Below are positions 42,441-50,865 of a stretch of DNA of 64,000 nucleotides, one piece after another (position 1 is the first letter of the stretch; every line of letters begins with the position of its first letter). Under the pieces are notes generated by a model. That model saw only the letters and a program-made list of their open reading frames with translations, was not told the origin of the DNA and ran no database searches. The DNA comes from Bordetella pseudohinzii (GTDB taxonomy: Bacteria > Pseudomonadota > Gammaproteobacteria > Burkholderiales > Burkholderiaceae_B). The position numbers were made by a program, and so were the translations under genes. The stretch spans positions 186,001 to 250,000 of the forward strand of contig NZ_JHEP02000004.1 in the NCBI RefSeq assembly GCF_000657795.2, written 5' to 3'.

Positions 42441-43907
42441 CTAGAGGTGTTGTTCAAGGGTTGCGACGATGTGACGCAGCACCTGCAGGCGGGCATAGCG
42501 CTTGTCATTGGCCGGTATGGGATACCAGGGGGCATCGGGCAGGTCGGTGCGGGCCAGCATTTCGTTGGTCGCCTGCGCGTACTCGCGCCACTTCTTGCGG
42601 TTGCGCCAATCGTCGGGCGTGATCTTGTAGCGCTTGAAGGGCGTTTTTTCGCGCTCCTTGAAGCGTTCGAGCTGCACGTCCTGGGTGATGGCCAGCCAGA
42701 ACTTGATGATGATGGCGCCGTTGTCGGTGAGCTGGCGCTCGAAATCATTGATCTCGGCATAGGCGCGGCGCCACAGCGCGGGCGCCGTGAGTTTCTCGAC
42801 CCGTTCGACCAGCACGCGGCCATACCAGCTGCGGTCGAAAATGGCGACGCGGTTCTGGCGCGGCACATGACGCCAGAAGCGCCAGAGATAGGGGCGGGCC
42901 AGTTCATGCGGCAGCGGCGCGGCAATGGGCGTGATGTCGTACTGCCGGGCGTCCAGGGCCTGCACCACGCGCTGGATGGCGCCGCCCTTGCCGGCGGCGT
43001 CCTGGCCCTCGAATGCCAGGATCAGCGAGCGTTCGCGGAATTTTTCGCTGCGTACCGCGCGCGCCAGGCGGCCTTGCAACAGGCCCAGTTCGCTGTCGTA
43101 GTCCTGCTTGTCTTCGCGCGCCTCGTAGTCCAGCCCGGCCAGCCGGTCGGCCACCGGCCCCAGGCGGGGGCGGTCCAGTCCGGCGCGCGCGACCAGCGGA
43201 ATGGCGCGCCGCTTCATGGTGGCCAGCACGGTCTGGGCCGTGCGCACCACGCGCAGATTGTCGTCGGCGCTGGGAATGACGACCCAGGGCGCGTGATCGG
43301 CGTCGGTGTGCGCCAGGGCGATGTGCGCGGCATCGCAGATGCGGTGGTATTTCTTGGCGACCTGGTAGTCGTCGGGGGACACCTGCCAGGAGGTCTCGGG
43401 GCTGGCTTTCAGGCGTTTGATGCGATCGGTCTGCGCCTTGGCCGACAGGTGGTACCAGAGTTTGACGATCTGCACGCCCTCGGTGATGAGCATGCCTTCG
43501 AAGCGCCGTATCTGGGCGGCCAGCGCCTCCACCCGTTCGGGCCGGGTTTTCTTGCGATAGCACTCGCGCAGCAGGGGCACATACCAGGAGCCGAAGACGA
43601 TGCCGGTCTCGCCCTTGGGCGGCATGGCGTTCCAGTAGCGCCAAAAAGGCGGGAACTCGGATTCGATCTCGTCGGGTTCGCCGAAGGCCAGGGTGTGGAT
43701 GTGGCGCGGGTCCATCCAGTCATTGAGCAGGTTGATGGTCTGCCCCTTGCCCGCGCCGTCGATGCCGGCCACGACGATCAGCAGCGTCCGGTCGGCGCGG
43801 TTCAGACGGTCGTATTGCGCCTTGAGCAGAGCCGTGCGCAGGCGGCGCTCGCATGCCTTGTAATCCTCTTTCGAGAGGATAGGGTCGGCTTGCGCTTCCA
43901 TAAACAT
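42441..43907 (-). CDS. pap: Polyphosphate:AMP phosphotransferase (PPK2 class II, two-domain)
   Basis: Transfers phosphate from polyphosphate to AMP, making ADP. The 488-residue protein is a tandem of two PPK2 domains, the PAP layout. The C-terminal domain has Walker A GQDAAGKGG and the lid/Walker B motif FDRSWYGRVLVERVE. The N-terminal domain has Walker A AGIDGAGKGQ, but its FDRSWY counterpart is changed to FGSWYVPLL, so catalysis should rest on the C-terminal half. Two start codons are possible (residue 1 or 3). Confidence 0.9.
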   Translation of the reverse strand: MFMEAQADPILSKEDYKACERRLRTALLKAQYDRLNRADRTLLIVVAGIDGAGKGQTINLLNDWMDPRHIHTLAFGEPDEIESEFPPFWRYWNAMPPKGETGIVFGSWYVPLLRECYRKKTRPERVEALAAQIRRFEGMLITEGVQIVKLWYHLSAKAQTDRIKRLKASPETSWQVSPDDYQVAKKYHRICDAAHIALAHTDADHAPWVVIPSADDNLRVVRTAQTVLATMKRRAIPLVARAGLDRPRLGPVADRLAGLDYEAREDKQDYDSELGLLQGRLARAVRSEKFRERSLILAFEGQDAAGKGGAIQRVVQALDARQYDITPIAAPLPHELARPYLWRFWRHVPRQNRVAIFDRSWYGRVLVERVEKLTAPALWRRAYAEINDFERQLTDNGAIIIKFWLAITQDVQLERFKEREKTPFKRYKITPDDWRNRKKWREYAQATNEMLARTDLPDAPWYPIPANDKRYARLQVLRHIVATLEQHL

Positions 43908-43975
43908 GTTTGCGGCTCCGGTCTGGCTGTCGACCGGTCGATGTTGCGGGATATTGCCTGGGCGCGCAAGAGGCG

Positions 43976-44818
43976 CTAGATGCGGTTCAGCGGGATCTTG
44001 AGGTAGCGCGTGCCGTTGTTTTCGGCGGCGGGCAGCTCGCCGGCGCGGATATTGACCTGGATGGCCGGCAGGATCAGGGTCGGCATGGCCAGGGTGGCAT
44101 CGCGCTTCTGGCGCATGGCGACGAAGTCGGCCTCGCTGACGCCGTCGCGCGCGTGGATATTGCCCGCGCGCTGCGCCGCCACCGTGGTTTCCCAGGCCGG
44201 GGCCCGGTGCTCGGGCGGATAGTCATGGCACATGAACAGGCGCGTGGCCGGGGGCAGGGACAGCAGCCGCCGGATGGAACGGTACAGCTGGACGGCGTCG
44301 CCGCCGGGGAAATCGCAGCGCGCCGTGCCCACATCGGGCATGAAGAGGGTGTCGCCCACGAAGACCGCGTCGCCGACCTGGTAGGCCATGTCGGCCGGCG
44401 TATGTCCGGGCACGTGCAGGGCGCGGGCCTGCAGGCTGCCGATGGCAAAGCTTTCGTCGGGCTTGAACAGATGATCGAACTGCCGGCCGTCGGTGGGCAG
44501 ATCGAGATTGAAAATGGGTTTGAAGGCCGCTTGCACTTCGCGGATCGCCTGGCCGATGGCCAGGGTGCCGCCCAGCAGGCCTTGCAGATAGCGCGCCGCC
44601 GATAGATGATCGGCATGGGCGTGCGTCTCCAGTATCCATTGGCAGCGCAAGCCCTCGGCGCGCACGAAGGCGGCGATGGCGTCGGCGCCGGCCGTGGAGG
44701 TCCGCCCGGATTTGGGGTCGTAGTCCAGCACCGGGTCGATCACGGCGCAATCGCGGCCATCGTGCACGACATAGCTAATGGTGCCGGTCGTGGGATCGAA
44801 GAAGGCTTGAGGCTGCAT
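43976..44818 (-). CDS. MBL-fold persulfide dioxygenase-like hydrolase (Blh/ETHE1 type)
   Basis: A 280-residue metallo-beta-lactamase-fold protein with the metal-binding ETHAHADHLSAARYL (HxHxDH), HVPGHTPADMAYQV, FVGDTLFMPDVGTARCDFPGG and FMCHDYPP. This set is of the ETHE1/persulfide dioxygenase group (Blh next to BigR). It should oxidise glutathione persulfide to sulfite in the cytoplasm. It is divergent from a BigR-type repressor and its transport genes. ATG 44818 is preferred to a TTG at 44833 because GGAAG precedes it at suitable spacing. Confidence 0.87.
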   Translation of the reverse strand: MQPQAFFDPTTGTISYVVHDGRDCAVIDPVLDYDPKSGRTSTAGADAIAAFVRAEGLRCQWILETHAHADHLSAARYLQGLLGGTLAIGQAIREVQAAFKPIFNLDLPTDGRQFDHLFKPDESFAIGSLQARALHVPGHTPADMAYQVGDAVFVGDTLFMPDVGTARCDFPGGDAVQLYRSIRRLLSLPPATRLFMCHDYPPEHRAPAWETTVAAQRAGNIHARDGVSEADFVAMRQKRDATLAMPTLILPAIQVNIRAGELPAAENNGTRYLKIPLNRI

Positions 44819-44835
44819 GGCGGCTTCCGGCAAAT

Positions 44836-44868
44836 GATATATCTAATTATATTATATAATAATGTAGA
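44836..44868. promoter_or_regulatory. AT-rich BigR-type operator region
   Basis: The 73-bp gap between the divergent genes is strikingly AT-rich. It contains the perfect palindrome ATTATATAAT (44851-44860) within a longer imperfect inverted arrangement. BigR/SqrR repressors bind such AT-rich palindromes over promoters, so this is the likely shared operator and promoter. Confidence 0.7.
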
Positions 44869-44891
44869 TCAATGTCCGGTTTTCTTCTTTT

Positions 44892-45227
44892 ATGCATGCT
44901 TCTCTTACCGATGCCGATATCGTGGCGCTGCGCGCCTCGGCCGATCAATGCTGCGCGCTCCTGAAAGCATTGGCCAATGCCGATCGGCTGTTGCTCTTGT
45001 GCCAGCTGGTCGAAGGCGAACGCAATGTGGGCGAACTCGAAGCCCAGACCGGCATCCGCCAGCCCACGCTGTCGCAGCAGCTGGGCGTTCTGCGCGACGA
45101 GGGGGTGGTCGCCACCCGGCGCGCCGGTAAATTCATTTACTACCGCCTGGCCAGCCATGAGGTGAGCCAAATCATGAAAACCCTTTCGGGCCTGTATTGC
45201 GGGCAGGTCCTGGAGCACGCGCAATGA
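44892..45227 (+). CDS. bigR: ArsR-family persulfide-responsive repressor (BigR/SqrR type)
   Basis: A 111-residue ArsR-type winged helix repressor with LANADRLLLLCQLVEGERNVGELEAQTGIRQPTLSQQLGVLRDEGVVATRRAGKFIYYRL-type architecture. It has Cys37 and Cys103, whose 66-residue spacing equals that of Cys42/Cys108 in Xylella BigR, the pair that forms a disulfide or polysulfide bridge on exposure to persulfide. ArsR arsenic-type CxC sites are absent. It overlaps the next gene by ATGA and is divergent from the persulfide dioxygenase-like gene. Confidence 0.87.
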   Translation: MHASLTDADIVALRASADQCCALLKALANADRLLLLCQLVEGERNVGELEAQTGIRQPTLSQQLGVLRDEGVVATRRAGKFIYYRLASHEVSQIMKTLSGLYCGQVLEHAQ

Positions 45228-45655
45228 GCATCGCATGGGAATCCTTCACACCTGGCAGCGCCCTGGCAGGCGGTCTGCTGATCGGCGCGGCCGCCGCCTT
45301 GCTGATGGCCACCCTGGGCCGCATCGCCGGCATCAGCGGCATTCTGGGGGCGCTGGTGCCGCCGGCGGCGGGCTCCGCCTGGCGGGTGGCCTTCATCGGG
45401 GGGCTGGTCCTGTCTCCCTGGCTATACGGCTTGTTCGCCGAGCTGCCCACCCCGCACTTCACGTCCAGCACGCCCACGCTCATCCTCGCCGGGCTGCTGG
45501 TCGGCTTCGGCACGCGGCTGGGCTCGGGCTGCACCAGCGGTCACGGCATCTGCGGCCTGTCGCGCGGTTCGGTGCGTTCGGTGGCCTCGGTCCTGGTCTT
45601 CATTCTGACCGGCATGGCGGTCGTCGCCGTGGTCCGCCACCTCCTGGGGAACTGA
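45224..45655 (+). CDS. YeeE/YedE-family sulfur transporter half (PmpA-like)
   Basis: A 143-residue membrane protein of the YeeE/YedE (DUF395, TsuA) family with about four helices. The conserved Cys motif GSGCTSGHGICGLSRGS lies near residues 97-113, on the thiosulfate-transport pathway of TsuA. Two half-size genes (this and the next) replace the single full-length YeeE protein. ATGA overlap with bigR shows co-expression. It should move a sulfur species that the dioxygenase acts on or produces. Confidence 0.87.
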   Translation: MSIAWESFTPGSALAGGLLIGAAAALLMATLGRIAGISGILGALVPPAAGSAWRVAFIGGLVLSPWLYGLFAELPTPHFTSSTPTLILAGLLVGFGTRLGSGCTSGHGICGLSRGSVRSVASVLVFILTGMAVVAVVRHLLGN

Positions 45656-45656
45656 T

Positions 45657-46088
45657 ATGCATCTCGTCCTCGCCCTGTTCTGCGGCCTGCTGTTCGGCGT
45701 GGGCCTCATCGTCTCCGGCATGACCGACCCGGCCAAGGTGCTGGGCTTTCTCGATATCGGCGGCCACTGGGATCCCTCGCTGGCCTTTGTCATGCTGGGT
45801 GGGATCGCGATCACCGCGCCGGTCTACGCCCTCCTGAAGCGGCGCGGCGCCACGATCACCGCCGGCGCGCCCCTGCAATGGCCCACGGCCCGCAAGATAG
45901 ACCGGCGCCTGTTGAGCGGCGCCCTGCTGTTCGGCATCGGCTGGGGGCTGGCGGGGCTGTGCCCGGGCCCGGCCGTGGTGACCGCCGCCCTGGGCTACGA
46001 GGACGCCCTGACCTTCGCCATCGCCATGCTGGTCGGCATGGGGGCGTTTTCTTTCTGGCAGAGGCCGACCTCGGATCGCGCGCGCTGA
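45657..46088 (+). CDS. YeeE/YedE-family sulfur transporter half (PmpB-like)
   Basis: A 143-residue second half of the transporter, about four to five hydrophobic segments, with LCGLLFGVGLIVSGMTDPAKVLGFLD and the conserved Cys in LAGLCPGPAVV. It starts 1 bp after the preceding gene. Together they make a complete YeeE/YedE module, as in other bigR operons. Confidence 0.87.
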   Translation: MHLVLALFCGLLFGVGLIVSGMTDPAKVLGFLDIGGHWDPSLAFVMLGGIAITAPVYALLKRRGATITAGAPLQWPTARKIDRRLLSGALLFGIGWGLAGLCPGPAVVTAALGYEDALTFAIAMLVGMGAFSFWQRPTSDRAR

Positions 46089-46165
46089 GCGCGGCCGCGC
46101 CGGGCACCACGCGGCGGATCCCGGCCATCGCCGGTCGTCCGCCAGGGCGCCTGGCACCAGACGCC

Positions 46166-47431
46166 TTACTCGTAGCTGCGCAGATCCTCGATCACCTTGC
46201 CGTCGTTGGGCAGGCTGCCGGGTTCGGCGCGGAGGATGTCGGCGCGCAGCTTGGTGATGTCGCGCACGGACTCGACCAGCCGCAAGGACAGCTCGGCCGG
46301 CAGTTGTCCGGTCTCGACGTGCAGCGCCATCCGTTCGGCGCCGGTGGTGCCGGTGATGACCAGGCGGGCGCGGCCGACTTCGGGATGGCGGCGCAGCACT
46401 TCGGCCACCTGCGAGGGATGGACGAACAGGCCGCGCACCTTGGTGGTCTGGTCGGCGCGGCCCAGCCAGCCGCGGATGCGGGTATTGCTGCGTCCGCAAG
46501 GCGAGCGCCCCGGCAGGACCGCCGAAAGGTCGCCGGTGCCGAAGCGCACCAGAGGGTAATCGGGGTTGAGCGTGGTGATGACCACTTCGCCCACTTCGCC
46601 GTCGGGCACCGGCTCGCCGGTGCCGGGGCGCACGATTTCCAGGATGAGGTCTTCGCCCAGCACCAGTCCTTCGCGCGCCGCGGTCTCAAAGGCGATCATG
46701 CCCAGGTCGGCGCTGCCATAGGCCTGGTAGCCCGCGATGCCGCGGGCGGCCAGCCAGTCGCGCAGCGAAGGCGGGAAGGCTTCGCCGGAGACCAGGGCGC
46801 GCTTGAGCGAGCTCAGGGGCAGGCCGAGTTCGTCGGCCTTCTCCAGGATGATCTTCAGGAAGCTGGGCGTGCCGGTGTAGCCGGAAGGCGCCAGGTCGCG
46901 GATGGCGTGCACTTGCTGTTCGGTCTGGCCGGTGCCGCCCGGAAAAACCGTGCAGCCCACGGCGTGCGCGGCGGTCTCCATCATGGAGCCGGCTGGCGTG
47001 AAATGGTAGGAAAAACAGTTGTAGGCCAGTTCGCCAGCGCGAAAGCCCGCGGCATAGAGGGCGCGTGCGAAGCGCCAGTAATCGGGCCGGGCAGTCTCCG
47101 GCTCATAGATGGGGCCGGGCGAGGCAAAGACCCGCGCGGCCTGCCCCCAGCCCACCGCCGAGAAGCCGCCAAAGGCTTTCTGCGGGCCGGCCGGACCATC
47201 GCCCGCCCGGCTTTCCTGCTGCAGCGCCAGCAGTTCGTGTTTGCGCAGCACGGGCAGCGCGGCCAGCGCCTGGCGGCTGGTGATGCGCGAGGCATCCACG
47301 CCGCGCAGCTGGGCGGCGATGGCCGGGGCGCGCGCCTGGGCCTGGGCGATGGCGCCGGGCAGGGCTTGCATCAGGGCGCGTTCGCGCGCGGCCGGATCGC
47401 GGGTTTCCAGGGTATCGAAGAACTCGGACAT
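46166..47431 (-). CDS. PaaK-like phenylacetate-CoA ligase family protein
   Basis: A 421-residue AMP-forming ligase of the PaaK/adenylate-forming family. Visible blocks are GGTGQTEQQVHAIRDLAPSGYTGTPSFLK, YQAYGSADLGMIAFETAAREGLVLGEDLILEIVRPGTGEP, EVVITTLNPDYPLVRFGTGDLSAVLPG, and the C-terminal lid RIRGWLGRADQTTKVRGLFVHPSQVAEVL. It should form an acyl-CoA from an aromatic or short acid with ATP. It is the last gene of the seven-gene minus-strand unit that contains a liv-type ABC transporter. Confidence 0.87.
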   Translation of the reverse strand: MSEFFDTLETRDPAARERALMQALPGAIAQAQARAPAIAAQLRGVDASRITSRQALAALPVLRKHELLALQQESRAGDGPAGPQKAFGGFSAVGWGQAARVFASPGPIYEPETARPDYWRFARALYAAGFRAGELAYNCFSYHFTPAGSMMETAAHAVGCTVFPGGTGQTEQQVHAIRDLAPSGYTGTPSFLKIILEKADELGLPLSSLKRALVSGEAFPPSLRDWLAARGIAGYQAYGSADLGMIAFETAAREGLVLGEDLILEIVRPGTGEPVPDGEVGEVVITTLNPDYPLVRFGTGDLSAVLPGRSPCGRSNTRIRGWLGRADQTTKVRGLFVHPSQVAEVLRRHPEVGRARLVITGTTGAERMALHVETGQLPAELSLRLVESVRDITKLRADILRAEPGSLPNDGKVIEDLRSYE

Positions 47432-47461
47432 GGATTCGCACCTTCGCGGTGTTGGGTCGGT

Positions 47462-48292
47462 TCAGGCCAGCCAACGCTTGCGGCGGCGATAAAACTTCTG
47501 GTCGCGGAAACTCTTGCGCTCTCCGCTGGAGATGCCGAGGTAGAACTCCTTGACGTCCTCGTTCTGCGCCAGGTCGCCGGCCGCGCCATCCATCATCACC
47601 CGGCCGTTTTCCAGGATGTAGCCGTAGTCGGCATAGCGCAGCGCGATGTTGGTGTTCTGTTCGGCCAGCAGGAAGCTCACGCGCTCGCGCTGGTTGAGAT
47701 CGCGCACGATCTCGAAGATTTCCTCGACGATCTGCGGGGCCAGGCCCATGGACGGTTCGTCGAGCAGGATCATGTTGGGGCTGGCCATCAGGGCGCGGCC
47801 GATGGCCGTCATCTGCTGTTCGCCGCCCGAGGTGTAGCCGGCCTGGCTGCCGCGTCTTTGCTTCAGGCGCGGGAAATACTGGTACACGCGCTCCAGGGCG
47901 GCGCTGACCTCGCCGCGCGACAGATGGCGGGTGTAGGCGCCGGTCAGCAGGTTTTCTTCGATGGTCAGGTGGGCGAAGCAATGGCGGCCCTCCATGACCT
48001 GCACCACGCCGCGCTTGACCAGCTCGGCGGGCGACAGTCTTTCGATGCGCTCGTCGCGGTACTGGATATAGCCCTTGGTGACATCGCCGCGCTCGCCCTT
48101 CAACAGGTTGGAGACGGCGCGCAGCGTGGTGGTCTTGCCCGCGCCGTTGGCGCCCAGCAGGGCCACGATCTTGCCTTCGGGCACGCGCAGGGACACGCCC
48201 TTGAGCACCAGGATGACGTGGTTGTAGATGACCTCGATGCCGTTGACATCGAGCAGCACCTTGGACGGCGTGGAAGAGGGAGCGACAGTCAT
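47462..48292 (-). CDS. LivF-type ABC transporter ATP-binding protein (system 1)
   Basis: A 276-residue ATPase of the branched-chain ABC family, LivF branch. Walker A GANGAGKTT is near residues 42-50, the signature is YTSGGEQQM, Walker B MILLDEPSMGLAP. The C-terminal 25 residues are rich in Lys/Arg and longer than in typical LivF. It lies between the substrate-binding protein and the PaaK-like gene. ATG 48292 is chosen over the longer upstream frame. Confidence 0.9.
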   Translation of the reverse strand: MTVAPSSTPSKVLLDVNGIEVIYNHVILVLKGVSLRVPEGKIVALLGANGAGKTTTLRAVSNLLKGERGDVTKGYIQYRDERIERLSPAELVKRGVVQVMEGRHCFAHLTIEENLLTGAYTRHLSRGEVSAALERVYQYFPRLKQRRGSQAGYTSGGEQQMTAIGRALMASPNMILLDEPSMGLAPQIVEEIFEIVRDLNQRERVSFLLAEQNTNIALRYADYGYILENGRVMMDGAAGDLAQNEDVKEFYLGISSGERKSFRDQKFYRRRKRWLA

Positions 48293-48347
48293 GGCGTTTC
48301 CTGCGGAATACGAAAGGCCGCCGGCCGGAGCCGGCGGCCGCTGCTCA

Positions 48348-49679
48348 TCAGCCTTCGCACTTGCGCGGCGTGATTTTCTTCTCCTGGGCGTACTTGGCGG
48401 CGCCTTCCTTGACCAGCGGATCCACCAGGGCCTTGTCGGCCTGATACCAGTCGGAGGCGACGTTGAACTTCTTGCCGTCCCACTGCACGATGCGGGCCCA
48501 GTCGTCACCCATGTGATTGCTGCAGCTGGTCTTGACCGGGCGCATGATGTCGCCGAAGCCCAGCGCGTTCAGGCGCTCCTGGGTGAGGTTGAGGTTCTCG
48601 AAGCCCCAGCGCACCTGCTCGGGCGTGAGCGCCTTGCCCTTGCCGAACTTCTCCTGCGCGGCGCGGATGGCCTCGACCTGCATCATGGAGATCATCATGC
48701 CGCGCGTGTGGGCGATGGTGCCCAGCGTGGTGTTGCCCGACTTGTCGGCGCCCTGACCCTTGTCGTAGACGTATTTCTTCAGGTCTTCGTAGACCTTGCC
48801 GGTGCCGGCGCTGTTGTGGATGGTGATGGCGTTATAGCCCTTGGCGACATCGCCCAGGTCCTTGACGTCGCCCTCGGAGCCGGCCCACCAGATGGCATAC
48901 ATCTTGTCGCGCGGATAGCCGCTGGCCTGGGCTTCGCGGATGGCCGTCGGCGTCATGATGCCGGCGCTCCAGAGCAGCACATAGGCCGGACGCTGCTGGC
49001 GGATTTGCAGCCAGGTGGATTTCTGCTCCACGCCCGGCGCGGTCACCGGATAGAGCAGCAGTTCGAAGCCCTCCTTGGCGGCGCGCTTCTGCAGCAGGGG
49101 GATGGGCTCCTTGCCATAGGGCGAGTCGTGATACACCAGGGCGATCTTCTTGCCCTTGAGCTTGGCCAGCCCGCCTTCCTTCTTGGCGATGTCCTGGATC
49201 ATGACGTCGGCCGCGGTCCAGTAGGTGCCCAGCAGCGGGAAGTTCCATTCGAAGACGCTGCCGTCGACCGATTGCGACAGGCCATAGCCCATGGTCTCGA
49301 CCGGCACCTTGTCCACCATGGCCTTGTCGGTCACGGCGAAGGTGATGCCGGTGGACTGGGTGTCAAAGCCGGAGGCGCCGGTGCCCTTGTTCTTCAGGCG
49401 CTCGTAGCATTCCACGCCGCGGTCGGTGGCGTAGGCGGTCTCGCACTCTTCATAGCTGATTTTCACGCCGTTGACGCCGCCGTCGCGCTCGTTGACCAGC
49501 TTCAGATAGTCCAGCTTGCCATCGGCCCAGGGAATGCCCAGCGGCGCGAACGAACCCGTGCGATACACCAGCAGCGGCACGAACTGCTCCTCGGCGGCGG
49601 CCGCCGGGGTGGCGATGGCGCCCATCGCGCCGGATGCGGCCATCAGGGCCGCGGCCAATTTCAGGTTAAGACGCTTCAT
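48348..49679 (-). CDS. LivK-type ABC substrate-binding protein (system 1)
   Basis: A 443-residue periplasmic type I binding protein with a signal peptide (MKRLNLKLAAALMAASG... cleaving near AAAA-EE, residue 30). It is longer than LivK and belongs to the group beside acyl-CoA synthetases, which bind aromatic or fatty acids rather than amino acids. AGGAGG lies 9 nt before ATG 49679; an ATG two codons earlier has only 3-nt spacing. It is separated from livM by about 100 bp containing a stable hairpin. Confidence 0.87.
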   Translation of the reverse strand: MKRLNLKLAAALMAASGAMGAIATPAAAAEEQFVPLLVYRTGSFAPLGIPWADGKLDYLKLVNERDGGVNGVKISYEECETAYATDRGVECYERLKNKGTGASGFDTQSTGITFAVTDKAMVDKVPVETMGYGLSQSVDGSVFEWNFPLLGTYWTAADVMIQDIAKKEGGLAKLKGKKIALVYHDSPYGKEPIPLLQKRAAKEGFELLLYPVTAPGVEQKSTWLQIRQQRPAYVLLWSAGIMTPTAIREAQASGYPRDKMYAIWWAGSEGDVKDLGDVAKGYNAITIHNSAGTGKVYEDLKKYVYDKGQGADKSGNTTLGTIAHTRGMMISMMQVEAIRAAQEKFGKGKALTPEQVRWGFENLNLTQERLNALGFGDIMRPVKTSCSNHMGDDWARIVQWDGKKFNVASDWYQADKALVDPLVKEGAAKYAQEKKITPRKCEG

Positions 49680-49753
49680 CTCCATTTACCTCCTGCGTGG
49701 TGCTTGCTATCGAACACCGGGGTTGGCCCGGTCTGAAGCCGGGTTGTGTGAGA

Positions 49754-49776
49754 GCGCGGGCCGGGTAGGCCCGCGC
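49754..49776 (-). other. Intercistronic hairpin between livM and the binding-protein gene
   Basis: A 9-bp perfect stem GCGCGGGCC/GGCCCGCGC with a 5-nt loop, with no T-tract on either side. It may stabilise or separate the permease and binding-protein mRNA segments. Confidence 0.6.
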
Positions 49777-49780
49777 CGAT

Positions 49781-50845
49781 TCAATGCGGGAACGGCCAGA
49801 TGCGCAGCTTTTCCTTGCCTATGCTCCACAGACGCGCCAGGCCATGCGGCTCGGCGATCAGGAAGAACACGATGAGCGCGCCGAACACCATGTGCTCGAC
49901 GTGGGCCGCGGTGTCCACCGACAGCGACAGCCCGAGAAGATGGGGGATGTTGGTGAGCGCCACCGGCACCAGCACGATGAAGGCCGCGCCGAAGAAGCTG
50001 CCCAGGATGGAGCCCAGACCGCCGATGATGACCATGAACAGCAGCTGGAAGGAGCGGCCGAGGTCAAAAGCCAGCGGTTCCCAGGAGCCCAGATGAATGA
50101 AGCCCCAGAGCGCTCCGGCCACCCCGACGATGAAGGAGCTGACCGCGAAGGCCGACAGCTTGGCGTACATGGGGCGGATGCCGATCACCGCGGCGGCCAC
50201 GTCCATGTCGCGGATGGCCATCCATTGGCGTCCGATGGCGCCGCGCACCAGGTTCTTGGCCAGCAGGGTGAAGACCACCACCAGGATCAGGACGAAGAGG
50301 TATTTCTCCAGCGCGCTTTGCACCGGCAGGCCAAAGGCCGTGAGCGGCGGCACGGACACGTTGCCCGAGGAAGAGTAGTTGGTGAAATACGGGATGCGCA
50401 GGAAGGCCCAGTCGACAAAAAACTGCGCGGCCAGGGTGGCCACGGCGAGATAGAGTCCGCGGATGCGCAGGCTGGGGATGCCGAAGATCACGCCCACCAG
50501 GGTGGCGAAGCCGCCGCCGATCACGATCTGCAGCAGGAGCGGCGAGCCCGGAAAGCGCACGCCGATGTTCCAGGCCGCGTAGGCCCCCACCGCCATGAAG
50601 GCGCCGGTGCCCAGCGAGATCTGGCCGCAATAACCCACCAGGATGTTCAGTCCCACGGCCGCCAGGGCCAGGATGAGAAAGGGGATCAGGATGGCGCGCA
50701 GCAGGTAGTCGCTGGCCAGCAGCGGCACCGCCACGAAGGCGATCGCCATCAGGAGCGTGAAGAAGATGCGGTCCTGCCGGATCGGGAAGATCTGCTGGTC
50801 GGCGCGATAGCTGGTCTTGAATTGGCCGTTTTCGCGGTAGAACAT
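49781..50845 (-). CDS. LivM-type ABC permease (system 1)
   Basis: A 354-residue inner-membrane permease with about ten hydrophobic segments and the conserved LNILVGYCGQISLGTGAFMAVGAYAAWN and GAIGRQWMAIRDMDVAAAVIG (cytoplasmic ATPase-coupling loop). It starts 20 bp after livH. A 45-residue hydrophilic N-terminal lead is longer than in E. coli LivM. Confidence 0.92.
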   Translation of the reverse strand: MFYRENGQFKTSYRADQQIFPIRQDRIFFTLLMAIAFVAVPLLASDYLLRAILIPFLILALAAVGLNILVGYCGQISLGTGAFMAVGAYAAWNIGVRFPGSPLLLQIVIGGGFATLVGVIFGIPSLRIRGLYLAVATLAAQFFVDWAFLRIPYFTNYSSSGNVSVPPLTAFGLPVQSALEKYLFVLILVVVFTLLAKNLVRGAIGRQWMAIRDMDVAAAVIGIRPMYAKLSAFAVSSFIVGVAGALWGFIHLGSWEPLAFDLGRSFQLLFMVIIGGLGSILGSFFGAAFIVLVPVALTNIPHLLGLSLSVDTAAHVEHMVFGALIVFFLIAEPHGLARLWSIGKEKLRIWPFPH

Positions 50846-50865
50846 GATGACTCCAATCTGGGGCT

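Noticed and set aside
45878-48373. 831-codon plus-strand open frame
   Set aside because: Overlaps the PmpB-like gene in another frame and lies antisense to the PaaK-like and LivF genes; no domain signature.
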